In this document: one piece after another, positions 38,134-47,793 of the stretch | Position numbering within the stretch: the stretch's first letter is position 1 | Layout: every line of letters begins with the position of its first letter | Assembly: GCF_002849855.1 (NCBI RefSeq) | Contig: NZ_CP018616.1 | Coordinates: forward strand, 1,612,001 to 1,676,000 | Length of the DNA: 64,000 bases | DNA from: Vibrio azureus | GTDB lineage: Bacteria; Pseudomonadota; Gammaproteobacteria; Enterobacterales; Vibrionaceae | Direction: 5' to 3' | The notes under the pieces: generated by a model | What the model saw: only the letters and a program-made list of their open reading frames with translations | Database searches by the model: none | What the model was told of the DNA's origin: nothing | Made by a program: the position numbers and the translations under genes

Positions 38134-38547
38134 TTATTTTAAACCTTTCATTTTTTGGTGGTCGACTGCTCCAGATGCAAGAGCACCACCAAAGTTCATG
38201 ACGGCTCCGACTAAAGCTTCTGCTCTTTGTGTCGTTGTTTGTGCGTTTTTCACTTCTGTAGCCCAACCCAAACTGGAACTCAAAAATGCATATGAATTCG
38301 AAACTTCACCAAGTGTCACCTTTTGTGTAAGCTCTCGATATTGCTCTGACTTCCACTCAGGTAAACCATGATGGTTATGCGAAATTAGACAGTTATTAAC
38401 GTGGCGTACAGAGTCGGCAAATGGTGGCAGCCCTTCATTATCATGACTTTGCTGGTCAAGAGAATCACGTAAAAGCGCACGCTCTTTTTGTACCGATTCA
38501 GGGATAACATTCGATGGCATAATGGCCGATGTCAGTGCTTTAAACAT
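38134..38547 (-). CDS. Hypothetical protein, unrecognised
   Basis: A 137-residue protein from the ATG at 38547, which has GGAG 6 bases upstream; an in-frame ATG 12 codons earlier overlaps a repeat fragment. I recognise no family. It has no signal peptide. It contains a His-rich stretch (SHNHHGLPEW) and a weakly hydrophobic C-terminal part (EALVGAVMNFGGALASGAVD). It could be a small cytosolic or secreted protein; no function is proposed. Confidence 0.6.
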   Translation of the reverse strand: MFKALTSAIMPSNVIPESVQKERALLRDSLDQQSHDNEGLPPFADSVRHVNNCLISHNHHGLPEWKSEQYRELTQKVTLGEVSNSYAFLSSSLGWATEVKNAQTTTQRAEALVGAVMNFGGALASGAVDHQKMKGLK

Positions 38548-38570
38548 ATTCACTCCGCTTGCTATATGCA

Positions 38571-38636
38571 TAAGTAACCTCAAGATGAAGTGTTCACTGA
38601 AAAACTTTCAAGCCACCATCTTGAGGTCACTTGGTT
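38571..38636. repeat. Short dispersed-repeat relative
   Basis: 66 bp whose ends resemble the long repeat termini (AAGTAACCTCAAGATG and CATCTTGAGGTCACTTGG) around a short unrelated centre. Confidence 0.65.
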
Positions 38637-38818
38637 TAGAAAAATGGATTTTAACAACGCCCAACATCTTGATGTGATAACCAAATGGCTCTCCATTATC
38701 TTCTTTAAACCAGCAAGTACACGTGAATAATTCTGAAATCTCTTACCAAATTTTGAAATTAAATCGTTACGCCCTAATAACTTCGGGGAGGCTTGGATGC
38801 CCCCCTGGAATTGAGACT

Positions 38819-39379
38819 CTAGATATCGAATGGTAAGCCAAAGAAGCGTATGGATTTAATTGATTCTGGAGGCAGTTCAAAATAGAACGTCGCTTTACGT
38901 CCTGCTTTACTTGGCACTGTAATTTGCTGCGGGTTACTTTTACCAGACCAGAGATTGGTTCCATATCCCTCTTTATCCACCACAAGAACATTCTCTGACT
39001 CGATTAGGTTTATGATACGAATAGGCTCATGATGCGCACTCTTAAAGCCTACCTCAATGGAAGCACCACGTTCCCCTACCTTTTTAACACTCAATACTTT
39101 AACTTCTAAATATTTGTTCAAATCTTCAGTATTGTTAATGATCAGGGCACCGTCTTTACTGAGGCCGGTTTTTCTTCCTTCATCAACACCTTCATCGACA
39201 CCTTCGACAAGATCTTTACTAAACTTAACAAATCCAGAAATAACACCTTTTGTCGTTTCTGTAACATCACTACCGCTCAGCTCACTCGCATATGACTGAG
39301 TTGACATAACCATTAGAATAATCGATGCAATTTTTTTCAAGGTAATTTCTCTTATATCATTACTATATGAGTTTCGCAT
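38819..39379 (-). CDS. Hypothetical exported protein
   Basis: A protein of up to 186 residues. A signal peptide is present, IASIILMVMSTQSYASE, but it starts after an unusual 14-residue leader; a TTG at about 39337 (then KKIASIIL) is a plausible true start. The mature part has the near-repeat VEGVDEGVDEGRKTG and a beta-rich C-terminal half (VKVLSVKKVGERGASIEVGF; ATFYFELPPESIKSIRFF). I recognise no family. It resembles small periplasmic proteins with an immunoglobulin-like fold. Confidence 0.6.
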   Translation of the reverse strand: MRNSYSNDIREITLKKIASIILMVMSTQSYASELSGSDVTETTKGVISGFVKFSKDLVEGVDEGVDEGRKTGLSKDGALIINNTEDLNKYLEVKVLSVKKVGERGASIEVGFKSAHHEPIRIINLIESENVLVVDKEGYGTNLWSGKSNPQQITVPSKAGRKATFYFELPPESIKSIRFFGLPFDI

Positions 39380-39611
39380 AAGCTTTAGCTATTATACAAA
39401 TCTCACGTTTTTTGAAAGATGGCTTTTTATTATAATTAGATTTCAATAATCTTTTTTACTAAAGATGATATCGTATTAACTGTATAGACTGTCATTATGG
39501 TGACTTGTAGCATTTATTGACTCATCAATTCAGATAATTCCTCACAACGCTGATTATCGTATGTCAACGAGGGATTAGTTTTTAATTACCACCCCTAATT
39601 TTAAAAAATGC

Positions 39612-40868
39612 TTAGCATCGAATGATTGGTAAGTCAGACCAGCATGTCGTATATTGAGGTGTCAAAAACTGGCGCCTCATCTGCCACTTTTGTTCACACC
39701 CTTGTGCTCCAAGAAATAACGTATTTTGACCATAGCGCTTATTTAACCCATCGAATAACGTCATCAAAGGTGCATTGTTAGGCTGGGGGTTGAACAAATC
39801 CGGCTGCTCTTGTCGGCCGTCGACCAAATCCAGTAGTCCAACCCCGACTTTATAAAAACGAACCCCCTGTTTGAATAGCTCCTTAGCTAGTTGAGAGACC
39901 ACCTTAGTAATGTTAGTAACATCTGCCGTTGGATAAGCAAAGCGGTATATTGCTCGCTGACTATAGGGAATATCATCAAATGGAGAACTCGAAGCAAAAG
40001 CAACCATGACTCGGCACAGGGAGCCCTGCTGCCTGGCCTTACGAGAAGCAATTGCCGCATGTTGACAAAGAGCTTGACTTAATAATGATTGCTCTTCAAT
40101 ACGATGACCAAAGCTTCGTGTCGAAAAAATTTGCTTTTTATCCGTGCGGGCTTCATCCCACCGTTTACATGGCTGACCATTTAGCTCTAGTATCGTTCGT
40201 TCCAGCTCAACATTAAATGTCTTGCGCGCTATTTTAGCTGGATAATCAGCCAACTGCAGCGCCGTGGTAATACCTAGATGCTTTAAGTGTGTCGTTAGGC
40301 GTCTACCCACACCCCATACTGCATTAACCGATAACTGAGAGAGTACCTGTTTGCGCTCGGATTCTCTATCTAATACACAGACACCTTGATATCCCTGTAT
40401 TTTCTTCGCGGCATGATTCGCCACTTTAGCCAACGTAAGGGTTGGCCCCATTCCCACACAAACAGGTAAGCGACATTCCCGCCATACCGCTTGGCGTAAA
40501 GCAACACCATGAGAACGTAAACAAGGTATCGCTCGCTCAGTTTGTGTAAAAGACAAAAAAGATTCATCAATTGAATAGATATATTGCTCCGGAGCAAAAC
40601 GGCCAATCACCTGCATCATCTTTGTTGATAAATCCGCATACAGTTCGTAGTTGGAAGAAAGTACGATGACTCCGCGCTGCTCGCAAAGAGCTTTCATTTG
40701 AAAGTAAGGCTTAAACTTTTCTACTCCCATTGCTTTAGCCTGTTGATTAGCCGCAACCACACAACCATCATTATTGGAAAGGACCACTATTGCCTTTCCT
40801 CGCCAATTTGGCTGAAAAACTTGCTCAGCACTACAATAAAAGGCATTAGCATCGACTAGTGCAAACAT
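39612..40868 (-). CDS. umuC: DNA polymerase V catalytic subunit UmuC
   Basis: A Y-family translesion polymerase. It has 418 residues. The catalytic motifs are FALVDANAFYCSAEQVF at the N-terminus and YSIDESFLSF (Asp-Glu pair) near 105; the helix-hairpin-helix region is VNAVWGVGRRLTTHLKHLGI. It starts 3 bp downstream of umuD, which has a LexA box, so it belongs to the SOS regulon. Confidence 0.96.
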   Translation of the reverse strand: MFALVDANAFYCSAEQVFQPNWRGKAIVVLSNNDGCVVAANQQAKAMGVEKFKPYFQMKALCEQRGVIVLSSNYELYADLSTKMMQVIGRFAPEQYIYSIDESFLSFTQTERAIPCLRSHGVALRQAVWRECRLPVCVGMGPTLTLAKVANHAAKKIQGYQGVCVLDRESERKQVLSQLSVNAVWGVGRRLTTHLKHLGITTALQLADYPAKIARKTFNVELERTILELNGQPCKRWDEARTDKKQIFSTRSFGHRIEEQSLLSQALCQHAAIASRKARQQGSLCRVMVAFASSSPFDDIPYSQRAIYRFAYPTADVTNITKVVSQLAKELFKQGVRFYKVGVGLLDLVDGRQEQPDLFNPQPNNAPLMTLFDGLNKRYGQNTLFLGAQGCEQKWQMRRQFLTPQYTTCWSDLPIIRC

Positions 40869-40871
40869 GGC

Positions 40872-41276
40872 TTATCGCTCCAGCTGAGAACTGGCTCGAT
40901 GACAACGAATAGAACGTATCACTAAACCTTCAACCGTAAACACGTCACACTCTTCTATAAGTACAGGTGAATAAGCCGAATTAGCCGATAATAAACGTCG
41001 CTGTGGTATATCAAGTATCTTACACACAAACTCGCCATTAAGGTTCGCAACAATGACATCCATATTCTTGAGTTGCATATGCCTATCAACAATGAGGATA
41101 TCACCATCAAAGATCCCGACACCTTGCATCGAGTCACCACTGGCACGACCCAAAAAAGTGGCACTTGGGTTTTCAATTAGAAGATCATCTAGATCGAGTG
41201 CTAGCTGTCGGTATTCTGCTGCAGGAGATTCAAAGCCAGTAATACCTGCACTGGCTGAAATTGGTATGACATTCAT
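40872..41276 (-). CDS. umuD: SOS mutagenesis protein UmuD
   Basis: The regulatory subunit of polymerase V, which cleaves itself when RecA filaments form. It has 134 residues. A likely cleavage site is the Ala-Gly in PISASAGITGFESPAAEY. The catalytic Ser is in GDSMQGVGIFDGD and the Lys in GEFVCKIL. A LexA box lies immediately upstream of the start codon. Confidence 0.95.
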   Translation of the reverse strand: MNVIPISASAGITGFESPAAEYRQLALDLDDLLIENPSATFLGRASGDSMQGVGIFDGDILIVDRHMQLKNMDVIVANLNGEFVCKILDIPQRRLLSANSAYSPVLIEECDVFTVEGLVIRSIRCHRASSQLER

Positions 41277-41283
41277 AACATTT

Positions 41284-41303
41284 AACTGTTTATTTATACA
41301 GTG
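41284..41303 (-). promoter_or_regulatory. LexA box of umuDC
   Basis: The 16-bp core CTGTATAAATAAACAG (minus strand; plus 41286-41301) fits the gammaproteobacterial LexA consensus CTG-N10-CAG. It lies 8-27 bp upstream of the umuD ATG, so LexA would block transcription or initiation directly. Confidence 0.9.
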
Positions 41304-41493
41304 TCATTTTGGTCCATCATGCCTTTCTTTGCAATGCATAATTTTAGATTATTAGAATATTCAAACTTAAATAACCAACCAGACTCATATAAATTTCTGA
41401 TAAAAAATTCCTAATACACAACTTGCATTTAGTGAACTTGACCAAGTAAAATCTTACTGAATCAAGCAGTTTGAGCTCATTTGACCATGTTAA

Positions 41494-41546
41494 TATACCC
41501 AAGTGACCTCGCTCTGAACTCAGCATCTTGAGGTTGCCTAGGTATA
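41494..41546. repeat. 53-bp miniature of the dispersed repeat
   Basis: Begins TATACCCAAGTGACCTCGCT and ends ATCTTGAGGTTGCCTAGGTATA-like. It consists only of the two outer ends of the 285-bp element joined. Confidence 0.85.
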
Positions 41547-41652
41547 ATAGAATTAACAATCAAAGCAGCACCATCTCGTTGAAAGAGCCTAAACTTAATA
41601 TGTTTCTTATTTTTTGGTGAACTTCACTCTAGCTAAATTGTGCGAGGTCTTT

Positions 41653-42273
41653 ATGGTTCCATTCCCTTTACAGCTCGATAAAATTAAAGCTGTTGTATTT
41701 GATCTAGATAACACATTAGTAAGTTCTGATATAAATTTTAATGAGTTACGTCAACAGCTTGGTTGTCCAAAAACGACTGATCTCTTGGATTTTGTCGATG
41801 CGATTGACCACCCCGCTCATCGAGAAAACGCACACAGTATGATTTTTGATTATGAGATTTCTGACGCCCAGCAATCCTCTCCAATGATGGGATGTCATGA
41901 GCTTTTAGCCTACTTACAACAAAGTAAAATCAAAACGGCTATCGTAACGCGTAACTGCCAAATCGCGACGAGGCGCAAACTTGAAAACAATCACATCTCT
42001 GTAGAACGGGTGATTACACGTGAATGTTTTCCCCCTAAACCCGATCCACTTTCTCTTCAGATTCTTGCAAAAGAGTGGCGTGTCTTGCCTCATGAAGTCC
42101 TGTATGTAGGAGATTACCTTTACGACTTACAAGCAGCGTATAATGCTCAAATGCCCTCTTGCTTAGTTCATCATGGTAATGTGGAGAGTTTTAATGATGC
42201 CGCCTCATTGGCGCTTAATGAATTGAGTGATTTATTGGCTTATTTTCAATCTTTACCAAATGTCATTAAATAA
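41653..42273 (+). CDS. HAD-family hydrolase
   Basis: A haloacid-dehalogenase-fold phosphatase of 206 residues. Motif I is VVFDLDNTLV (Asp17, Asp19 from this start); motif II is IVTRN; motif III/IV is PPKPDP and VGDYLYD. The length and cap fit the phosphoglycolate-phosphatase-like group, but the substrate cannot be read from sequence. I chose the ATG at 41653 because of GAGG 7 bases upstream; the open frame runs 13 codons further up. Confidence 0.85.
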   Translation: MVPFPLQLDKIKAVVFDLDNTLVSSDINFNELRQQLGCPKTTDLLDFVDAIDHPAHRENAHSMIFDYEISDAQQSSPMMGCHELLAYLQQSKIKTAIVTRNCQIATRRKLENNHISVERVITRECFPPKPDPLSLQILAKEWRVLPHEVLYVGDYLYDLQAAYNAQMPSCLVHHGNVESFNDAASLALNELSDLLAYFQSLPNVIK

Positions 42274-42303
42274 AAAGCGGAAGTAACCCTACTTCCGCTT
42301 TTA
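42272..42303. terminator. Bidirectional terminator
   Basis: A perfect stem AAAAGCGGAAGTA / TACTTCCGCTTTT with a 4-base loop, with A-run and T-run on its flanks. It ends the HAD gene from one side and the NSS transporter gene from the other. Confidence 0.88.
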
Positions 42304-42329
42304 GTTTTCATCCTAGAGGACAATGTTTA

Positions 42330-43760
42330 TTACAGCTTTTTAGAGAACAAACCTGTAATAACAATGATTCCAATACCGATTAGCATGATTTCCCCTTTAC
42401 CGCTATCAAAGCCTGATTTAATGCCCATGAAAGCAACAATCGCGATAGCAACAGGGATGACATACTTGACTAAGTTATACCACAGACCAAATAGAGGGAA
42501 TGAAACTTTGCCGTCGTTAGTGATTTCTTTTTCTAAATCTGCACGGTTTAAACGCCATCCAGCAAAGATACACACTAACATACCACCTACTGCAAGGAAG
42601 ATTTTATCCGTTAGTAAGTCAAAGATATCAAACGCCCCAGTTCCAAACAGTGTTGGACCAATCCCACCAAGAGATAGTGAAGCAATAACACAAAGTGACG
42701 CCATCACAATACTTGAGCTTAACACTGCGGTGGAACGCTTAAAGCCTTTTTCATCAATCAAATATGAAACCACAACTTCAAGTAAAGAAACGGAAGACGT
42801 CAAAGCGGCGACTGTCAAGCCGATAAAGAACATCAATGCTAATAGGAAACCGATCAAACCACCCATTTCTGCAAAAAGTTGCGGCACGACAACAAATACG
42901 AGACCAGGGCCTGCAGCGGGTTCCATGCCAAAAGCAAACATCGCAGGGAACATAGCAATACCAGCGAGAATCGCAACGCCTGTATCCATTGCGGTCACCA
43001 TGCCTGTTGTCTGTACAAGGTTCTCTTTCTTTCTCAAGTACGAACCATACGTCATCATGCAGCCCATACCTAAACTAAGAGAAAAGAAAGCCTGCCCCAA
43101 CGCGGCCAATACGACGTTGCTGTCGACTTTAGAAAAGTCAGGCATGAACAAGAACTCAAGCCCAGCCATAGCACCAGGAAGCATTAAGCCTTTTACCGAA
43201 ACAATAATCAGAATTAGGAAAAGCAGTGGCATTAGTACTTTACCCGCTTTTTCAATCCCTCCAGAGATGCCCTTGATAACGATTAGCACGTTCAAAAATA
43301 AATATAGAGCCATCCACATCAAAGGTTGTACGGGATCAGAAATGAAGCCACCAAAGCTGTCACCAATCGCATCAGGCGTATTCAATAAACCGCCACCGAT
43401 TTTAAAGATATAAGCTAAAGCCCAGCCCCCAACAACGGGATAAAAACCCATGATGAGTAGGCCACTTAAAACACCAATCACTCCCGTAAAAGTCCAACGG
43501 CGATCCGTCGATTTAAAAGCTCCAACGGCTGATAAACCTGTTTTTCGGCCAATAGCAAACTCTGTAAGCATTACACTAAAGCCAATAAAAATAACAAATA
43601 AAAGGTAGATTGCGACAAATGCACCGCCGCCACTTTCACCTGCTGTATATGGGAACTTCCATATATTGCCCAAACCTACAGCGGACCCCGCTGCTGCCAT
43701 TACAAAGCCTAGTTTAGACCCCCACGTATCACGTGGTGCTGCTGTATTCGTTGTAGCCAC
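42330..43760 (-). CDS. Sodium-dependent transporter, NSS family
   Basis: A neurotransmitter:sodium symporter-family (LeuT-fold) permease. It has 476 residues from a GTG at 43760, which has GGAG upstream; the ten upstream residues are probably not used. The N-terminal signature GFVMAAAGSAVGLGNIWKFP forms the Na+/substrate site of the family. About 11-12 membrane segments follow. Substrate is probably an amino acid, as in bacterial relatives, but not determinable here. Confidence 0.92.
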   Translation of the reverse strand: MATTNTAAPRDTWGSKLGFVMAAAGSAVGLGNIWKFPYTAGESGGGAFVAIYLLFVIFIGFSVMLTEFAIGRKTGLSAVGAFKSTDRRWTFTGVIGVLSGLLIMGFYPVVGGWALAYIFKIGGGLLNTPDAIGDSFGGFISDPVQPLMWMALYLFLNVLIVIKGISGGIEKAGKVLMPLLFLILIIVSVKGLMLPGAMAGLEFLFMPDFSKVDSNVVLAALGQAFFSLSLGMGCMMTYGSYLRKKENLVQTTGMVTAMDTGVAILAGIAMFPAMFAFGMEPAAGPGLVFVVVPQLFAEMGGLIGFLLALMFFIGLTVAALTSSVSLLEVVVSYLIDEKGFKRSTAVLSSSIVMASLCVIASLSLGGIGPTLFGTGAFDIFDLLTDKIFLAVGGMLVCIFAGWRLNRADLEKEITNDGKVSFPLFGLWYNLVKYVIPVAIAIVAFMGIKSGFDSGKGEIMLIGIGIIVITGLFSKKL

Positions 43761-44284
43761 GCTTTTTCTCCATAAATGTGTGTACTGCATGTTGTGTTTA
43801 CATAGGATAAAGCGCCAAAAATATGTTAAGTGTAAAATAAAAATTACACCTTATAAGAAGTTTGCTAGCGCCCTATGTATGGTCAGTAAAGCAGTTTCAA
43901 TTTAGAATTGGAAGCCCGATGAGTGTATTTAATGTCTATTTACACTATAACGCACCTCAATAGCCGAACTCTTAACCACAAGTTAATTGTTGAACAAAAT
44001 TTTCACATAACCACAACATAACATGCAAGGTTTATCTTGACCATTTTATATGCAAGTGGTCGTATTTTTCTTAGTTTGGCTTCATACATTGCGAGTAATA
44101 TCGAGCTTCATGAAATAACAGATCTATACCCAAGTGACCCCACTCTGCATTAAGCACCTAGAGGTTCCTTGGGTATATACCTCGACTGTGTCACATGACA
44201 CGTTCTCAAACATCTTGAAGTCACTTAGGTATAATCTACAATGTGCTTGGTCACTCTGAAGGAACTCACTAGTTATTAACCATT
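43761..44284. other. Intergenic region with short repeats
   Basis: A 524-bp gap between the divergent transporter and cardiolipin synthase genes. It must hold both promoters. It contains one 53-bp miniature repeat and one repeat end (44212-44233). I see no gene. Confidence 0.6.
44125..44177. repeat. 53-bp miniature of the dispersed repeat
   Basis: TATACCCAAGTGACCCCACT at one end and a GGTTCCTTGGGTATA end at the other; same size and layout as 41494-41546. Confidence 0.85.
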
Positions 44285-45736
44285 ATGGATAAGTTTTATC
44301 ACTTTCTTACTCTAACTGGCGTTGGTTTTTACTGGCTACTTGTCGCTGGTGTCACCATTCGCGTTGTTTTGAAACGACGGGCTGTAAGCGTCTCACTCGC
44401 TTGGCTCATGGTCATCTACATTGTGCCTGTACTTGGTGTTGTCTGTTATTTCCTGTTTGGTGAGTTAAATCTTGGACGTAAACGTGCTGAACGCGCTAAA
44501 GACATGTTTTCCCCTTTCCAGCAATGGTTTACTCAGCTCAATGACTGTAATGCTCATGTTCCTGAAGCAATGGGCCGTCATATCTATCGTATTGATGAAT
44601 TGTGTAATAATCGGCTTGGCTTACCAGCCTTAAGCGGTAATAGTCTTTCCTTACAACAATCACCACAAGAAATCCTACATTCGATTATTAAAGACATTGA
44701 GAATGCCCAACATTCGATTCGAATGGTTTTTTACATTTGGTATCCTGGTGGTTTGGCGGACTCGGTTGCTTCTGCTTTAATTCAAGCCTCTAAACGAGGA
44801 GTTAAGGTCAAATTATTACTAGACTCTGCAGGAAGCCCAACTTTTTTCCGGAGTCATTGGCATAAAATGATGTTGGCTGCTGGTATTGAAGTTGTTCAAG
44901 CATTAGAAGTGAATATGTGGCGGATATTTCTGCGTCGTTTGGATCTGCGTCAACATCGAAAAATTATCGTCATTGATGATGACATTGCCTACACTGGCTC
45001 GATGAACTTAGTCGACCCTGCATTTTTCAAGCAAAATAGTGGTGTTGGACAATGGATCGACATTATGGTGCGTTTAACTGGCCCAACAGTTAATGTCCTC
45101 AGTGCCATTCACTGTTGGGACTGGGAAGTTGAAACCGGTGAACGTGCACTTCCTCAACACCCTAAATGCCTTCAGAAAAACGATTATTTACATCCAATCC
45201 AAGTCGTCCCATCGGGTCCTGGTATGCCTGAGCATTTAATTTATCAAGTTTTAACTCTCGCGATCAATCAAGCGAATCGCTCTGTCAGGATCACTACCCC
45301 CTACTTTGTTCCTAGTGCTGACCTGCTTGGCACACTGCAAATGACAGCACAACGAGGAATCGATGTTGAGCTTATTATCCCACATAAAAATGACTCAATG
45401 ATGGTTCAATGGGCTTCACGATCTTTCTACAGTGACCTTCTTTCGGCAGGAGTTAAAATCTTCGAATTCTATGGGGGTTTATTGCATACAAAATCTGTTG
45501 TTATTGATGAAGAATTTTGCCTAGTCGGCACCGTCAATATGGATATGCGTAGTTTATGGCTTAATTTTGAAGTAACCCTCGCCGTCGATGATGTTGATTT
45601 TACAAAGCAAATGTCCTCTTTACAAAGCTCTTACATTAAACAATCGCATCTTGTTGATAAAGATAAATGGCAGCAGCGAAGTCTTTTCTCTCGGTTTCTC
45701 GAACGTGTGTTTTATTTATTTAACCCACTTCTTTAA
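44285..45736 (+). CDS. cls: Cardiolipin synthase (ClsA type)
   Basis: Makes cardiolipin from two phosphatidylglycerols at the inner membrane. It has 483 residues: two N-terminal membrane segments (GFYWLLVAGVTIRVVL; WLMVIYIVPVLGVVCYFLFG) and two phospholipase D domains with HKD motifs HRKIIVIDD near residue 224 and HTKSVVIDE near 402. Length and topology match ClsA rather than ClsB or ClsC. Confidence 0.94.
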   Translation: MDKFYHFLTLTGVGFYWLLVAGVTIRVVLKRRAVSVSLAWLMVIYIVPVLGVVCYFLFGELNLGRKRAERAKDMFSPFQQWFTQLNDCNAHVPEAMGRHIYRIDELCNNRLGLPALSGNSLSLQQSPQEILHSIIKDIENAQHSIRMVFYIWYPGGLADSVASALIQASKRGVKVKLLLDSAGSPTFFRSHWHKMMLAAGIEVVQALEVNMWRIFLRRLDLRQHRKIIVIDDDIAYTGSMNLVDPAFFKQNSGVGQWIDIMVRLTGPTVNVLSAIHCWDWEVETGERALPQHPKCLQKNDYLHPIQVVPSGPGMPEHLIYQVLTLAINQANRSVRITTPYFVPSADLLGTLQMTAQRGIDVELIIPHKNDSMMVQWASRSFYSDLLSAGVKIFEFYGGLLHTKSVVIDEEFCLVGTVNMDMRSLWLNFEVTLAVDDVDFTKQMSSLQSSYIKQSHLVDKDKWQQRSLFSRFLERVFYLFNPLL

Positions 45737-45794
45737 TCCTTGGATTTCTGAATAGTACGTATAGCAAACTGACCTCAGTCGCTTACTCTCATAT

Positions 45795-46079
45795 TATACC
45801 CAAGTGACTTCAAGATGCTTGATTCAGAGCGAGGTCACTGAGTCGAATTCAAGGAAGACAACGAAGCGGAATAGCCGGCTCTTTCTTATTTTTGTAAGAA
45901 GAACGGTTGTCTGACGCAAGAAGTCTGCTCAGTGACACGCTCCCAAAGGGCGAGTGACCTTAACTCTCAGACTTTGTTAACGATTCTCAATGTAGAGCAA
46001 CTATATCTTCGAATCGTTGCCGCGCCTGAGAGCTAAGGTCATCTCGCTGAACGCAGCATCTTGAGGTCACTTGGGTATA
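45795..46079. repeat. Dispersed Vibrio repeat, full copy 4
   Basis: 285 bp with complete ends. It lies 59 bp after the cls stop and may end its transcript, since the internal hairpins are strong. Confidence 0.92.
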
Positions 46080-46142
46080 GCACTTGGGTGCATTCTGAAA
46101 ATTTTTCACTTGCAAATTATTCTTCAGACATGTTCTATAACT

Positions 46143-46219
46143 CAGTTACTTCAAAATACCGTGTTCAGCGCACTAAAGTCGTCTCACAGAACGCAGTATT
46201 TTGAGGTAACTTGGGTATA
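46143..46219. repeat. Short dispersed-repeat relative
   Basis: 77 bp with AGTTACTTCAAAATACCGTG at one end and GAACGCAGTATTTTGAGGTA plus ACTTGGGTATA at the other, matching both outer ends of the long repeat (AAATAC/GTATTT replaces AGATGC/GCATCT as a compensated pair). Confidence 0.75.
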
Positions 46220-46300
46220 TTAAGACATTCATCATAACTAAAAGCCTTAACCACGAAAAATGAGTTGATGCTTAGATAGAACATTTGACAGGGAATTTTT

Positions 46301-47494
46301 ATGTCTGAAGGGAAAAATACAAAACTGATCTCAGCGGGCCGCAATAGTGAGTGGACTCATGGCGTTGTAAACCCTCCAGTTCAACGTGCTTCAACAATTG
46401 TATTTAATAGCGTTGCCGAAAAAAAACATGCCACGATCAATCGAGCCAACAAGGCATTATTTTATGGTCGAAGGGGAACTCAAACACACTTTGCTCTTCA
46501 AGATGCTATGGTGACTCTTGAAGGAGGGGCTGGATGTGCTTTATACCCTTGTGGCACTGCCGCAATTTCCAACACGATACTTTCATTTATTGAAACCGGT
46601 GATCATATTTTAATGGTTGATTCGTGCTACGAACCAACAAGAGATTTTTGTGATGTCATCTTAAAAAAAATGAGGGTTGATACGACTTATTTTGACCCTT
46701 TAATTGGCAATAATATTCGTAAGCTGATCCAACCTAACACCAAAATTTTGTTTTTAGAGTCCCCTGGTTCCATTACGATGGAAGTCATGGACGTCCCTAG
46801 CATCGCAGCGATTGCTCATGAGTACGGTATCATCGTTGTACTCGATAATACTTGGGGAGCAGGTGTCAACTTTTCTCCTTTTGAACATGGTGTAGATATA
46901 TCTATTCAAGCTGCCACAAAATATATTGTTGGCCATTCCGATGTCATGCTTGGTACCGCTGTTGCTACTGAACAATATTGGGACCAATTACGAGAGCAAA
47001 GTTACCTAATGGGGCAATGTGTCTCTGCTGATGATGCTTATCTTGCATTACGAGGGATACGTACGCTCGATGTACGTTTACGTCAACATGCCGAAAATAG
47101 CCTCAAAGTTGCCCAATGGCTTACACAGCGCTCAGAAGTTGACCACGTTCGTCATCCAAGCCTACCAACCTGCCCTGGTCATGAATTTTTCTCAAGGGAC
47201 TTTTCCGGAGGTAATGGGCTTTTTTCGTTTGTTTTAAAAACCAGCCGACCTCAGGCAACAACAGCTCTGCTCGATGGAATGAAGCATTTTGCGATGGGCT
47301 ATTCATGGGGAGGGTTTGAAAGTTTGATCTTGGCAAATGAGCCGAATAGTTTCAAATCGCTCCGCACTGTCGCTAATCCAAATTTTTCAGGCACACTAAT
47401 ACGCCTTCATATTGGTTTGGAAGATGTGGATGATTTGATTACCGACCTAGAGCAAGGGTTCGCTCGTTACAACTCGACTTTAGCCAATCTGTAA
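46301..47494 (+). CDS. metC: Cystathionine beta-lyase
   Basis: A PLP enzyme that splits cystathionine into homocysteine, pyruvate and ammonia in methionine synthesis. It has 397 residues. The PLP lysine is Lys207 in AATKYIVGHSD. VVLDNTWGAGVNFSPFEHG and MGYSWGGFESLI are typical of MetC. AGGGAA precedes the ATG. A gamma-synthase or gamma-lyase is less likely given the WGGFESL segment. Confidence 0.93.
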   Translation: MSEGKNTKLISAGRNSEWTHGVVNPPVQRASTIVFNSVAEKKHATINRANKALFYGRRGTQTHFALQDAMVTLEGGAGCALYPCGTAAISNTILSFIETGDHILMVDSCYEPTRDFCDVILKKMRVDTTYFDPLIGNNIRKLIQPNTKILFLESPGSITMEVMDVPSIAAIAHEYGIIVVLDNTWGAGVNFSPFEHGVDISIQAATKYIVGHSDVMLGTAVATEQYWDQLREQSYLMGQCVSADDAYLALRGIRTLDVRLRQHAENSLKVAQWLTQRSEVDHVRHPSLPTCPGHEFFSRDFSGGNGLFSFVLKTSRPQATTALLDGMKHFAMGYSWGGFESLILANEPNSFKSLRTVANPNFSGTLIRLHIGLEDVDDLITDLEQGFARYNSTLANL

Positions 47495-47793
47495 TCCTCC
47501 CTACAGATTTTATAAAAATGGCTTTCGCAATGGAGGCCATCTGCCCTATGATTTTTCAAATGACGTTTTTCTTTTTACTCAGACCTTTGAGGTGGGTTGA
47601 TTTCAACCTATTAGAGCTGTTGACCTTTCAAGATGATTTTTACAGCAAATGATTGAGTATCATGTTATACATTTGTGTTGTTTTCTAAGCGATAAATCAC
47701 AAAATAAATGCTGAGATTAACAATAGGTCTATTACTTTCTTATTTATCTTCTATTTTTATCAATTGTTACACATCAATTATAAGGACATGATG

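Noticed and set aside
42364..43413. 349-codon open frame on the plus strand opposite the NSS transporter
   Set aside because: It is the antisense shadow of a clear transporter gene; the product is proline/lysine/serine-rich with no family features.
43761..44284. Small RNA gene in the transporter/cls intergenic region
   Set aside because: Only repeat-derived hairpins were seen; nothing points to an independent RNA gene.
47510..47560. Possible terminator after metC (ATGGC...GCCAT)
   Set aside because: Stem of only five pairs with a long loop and no T-run directly after it.
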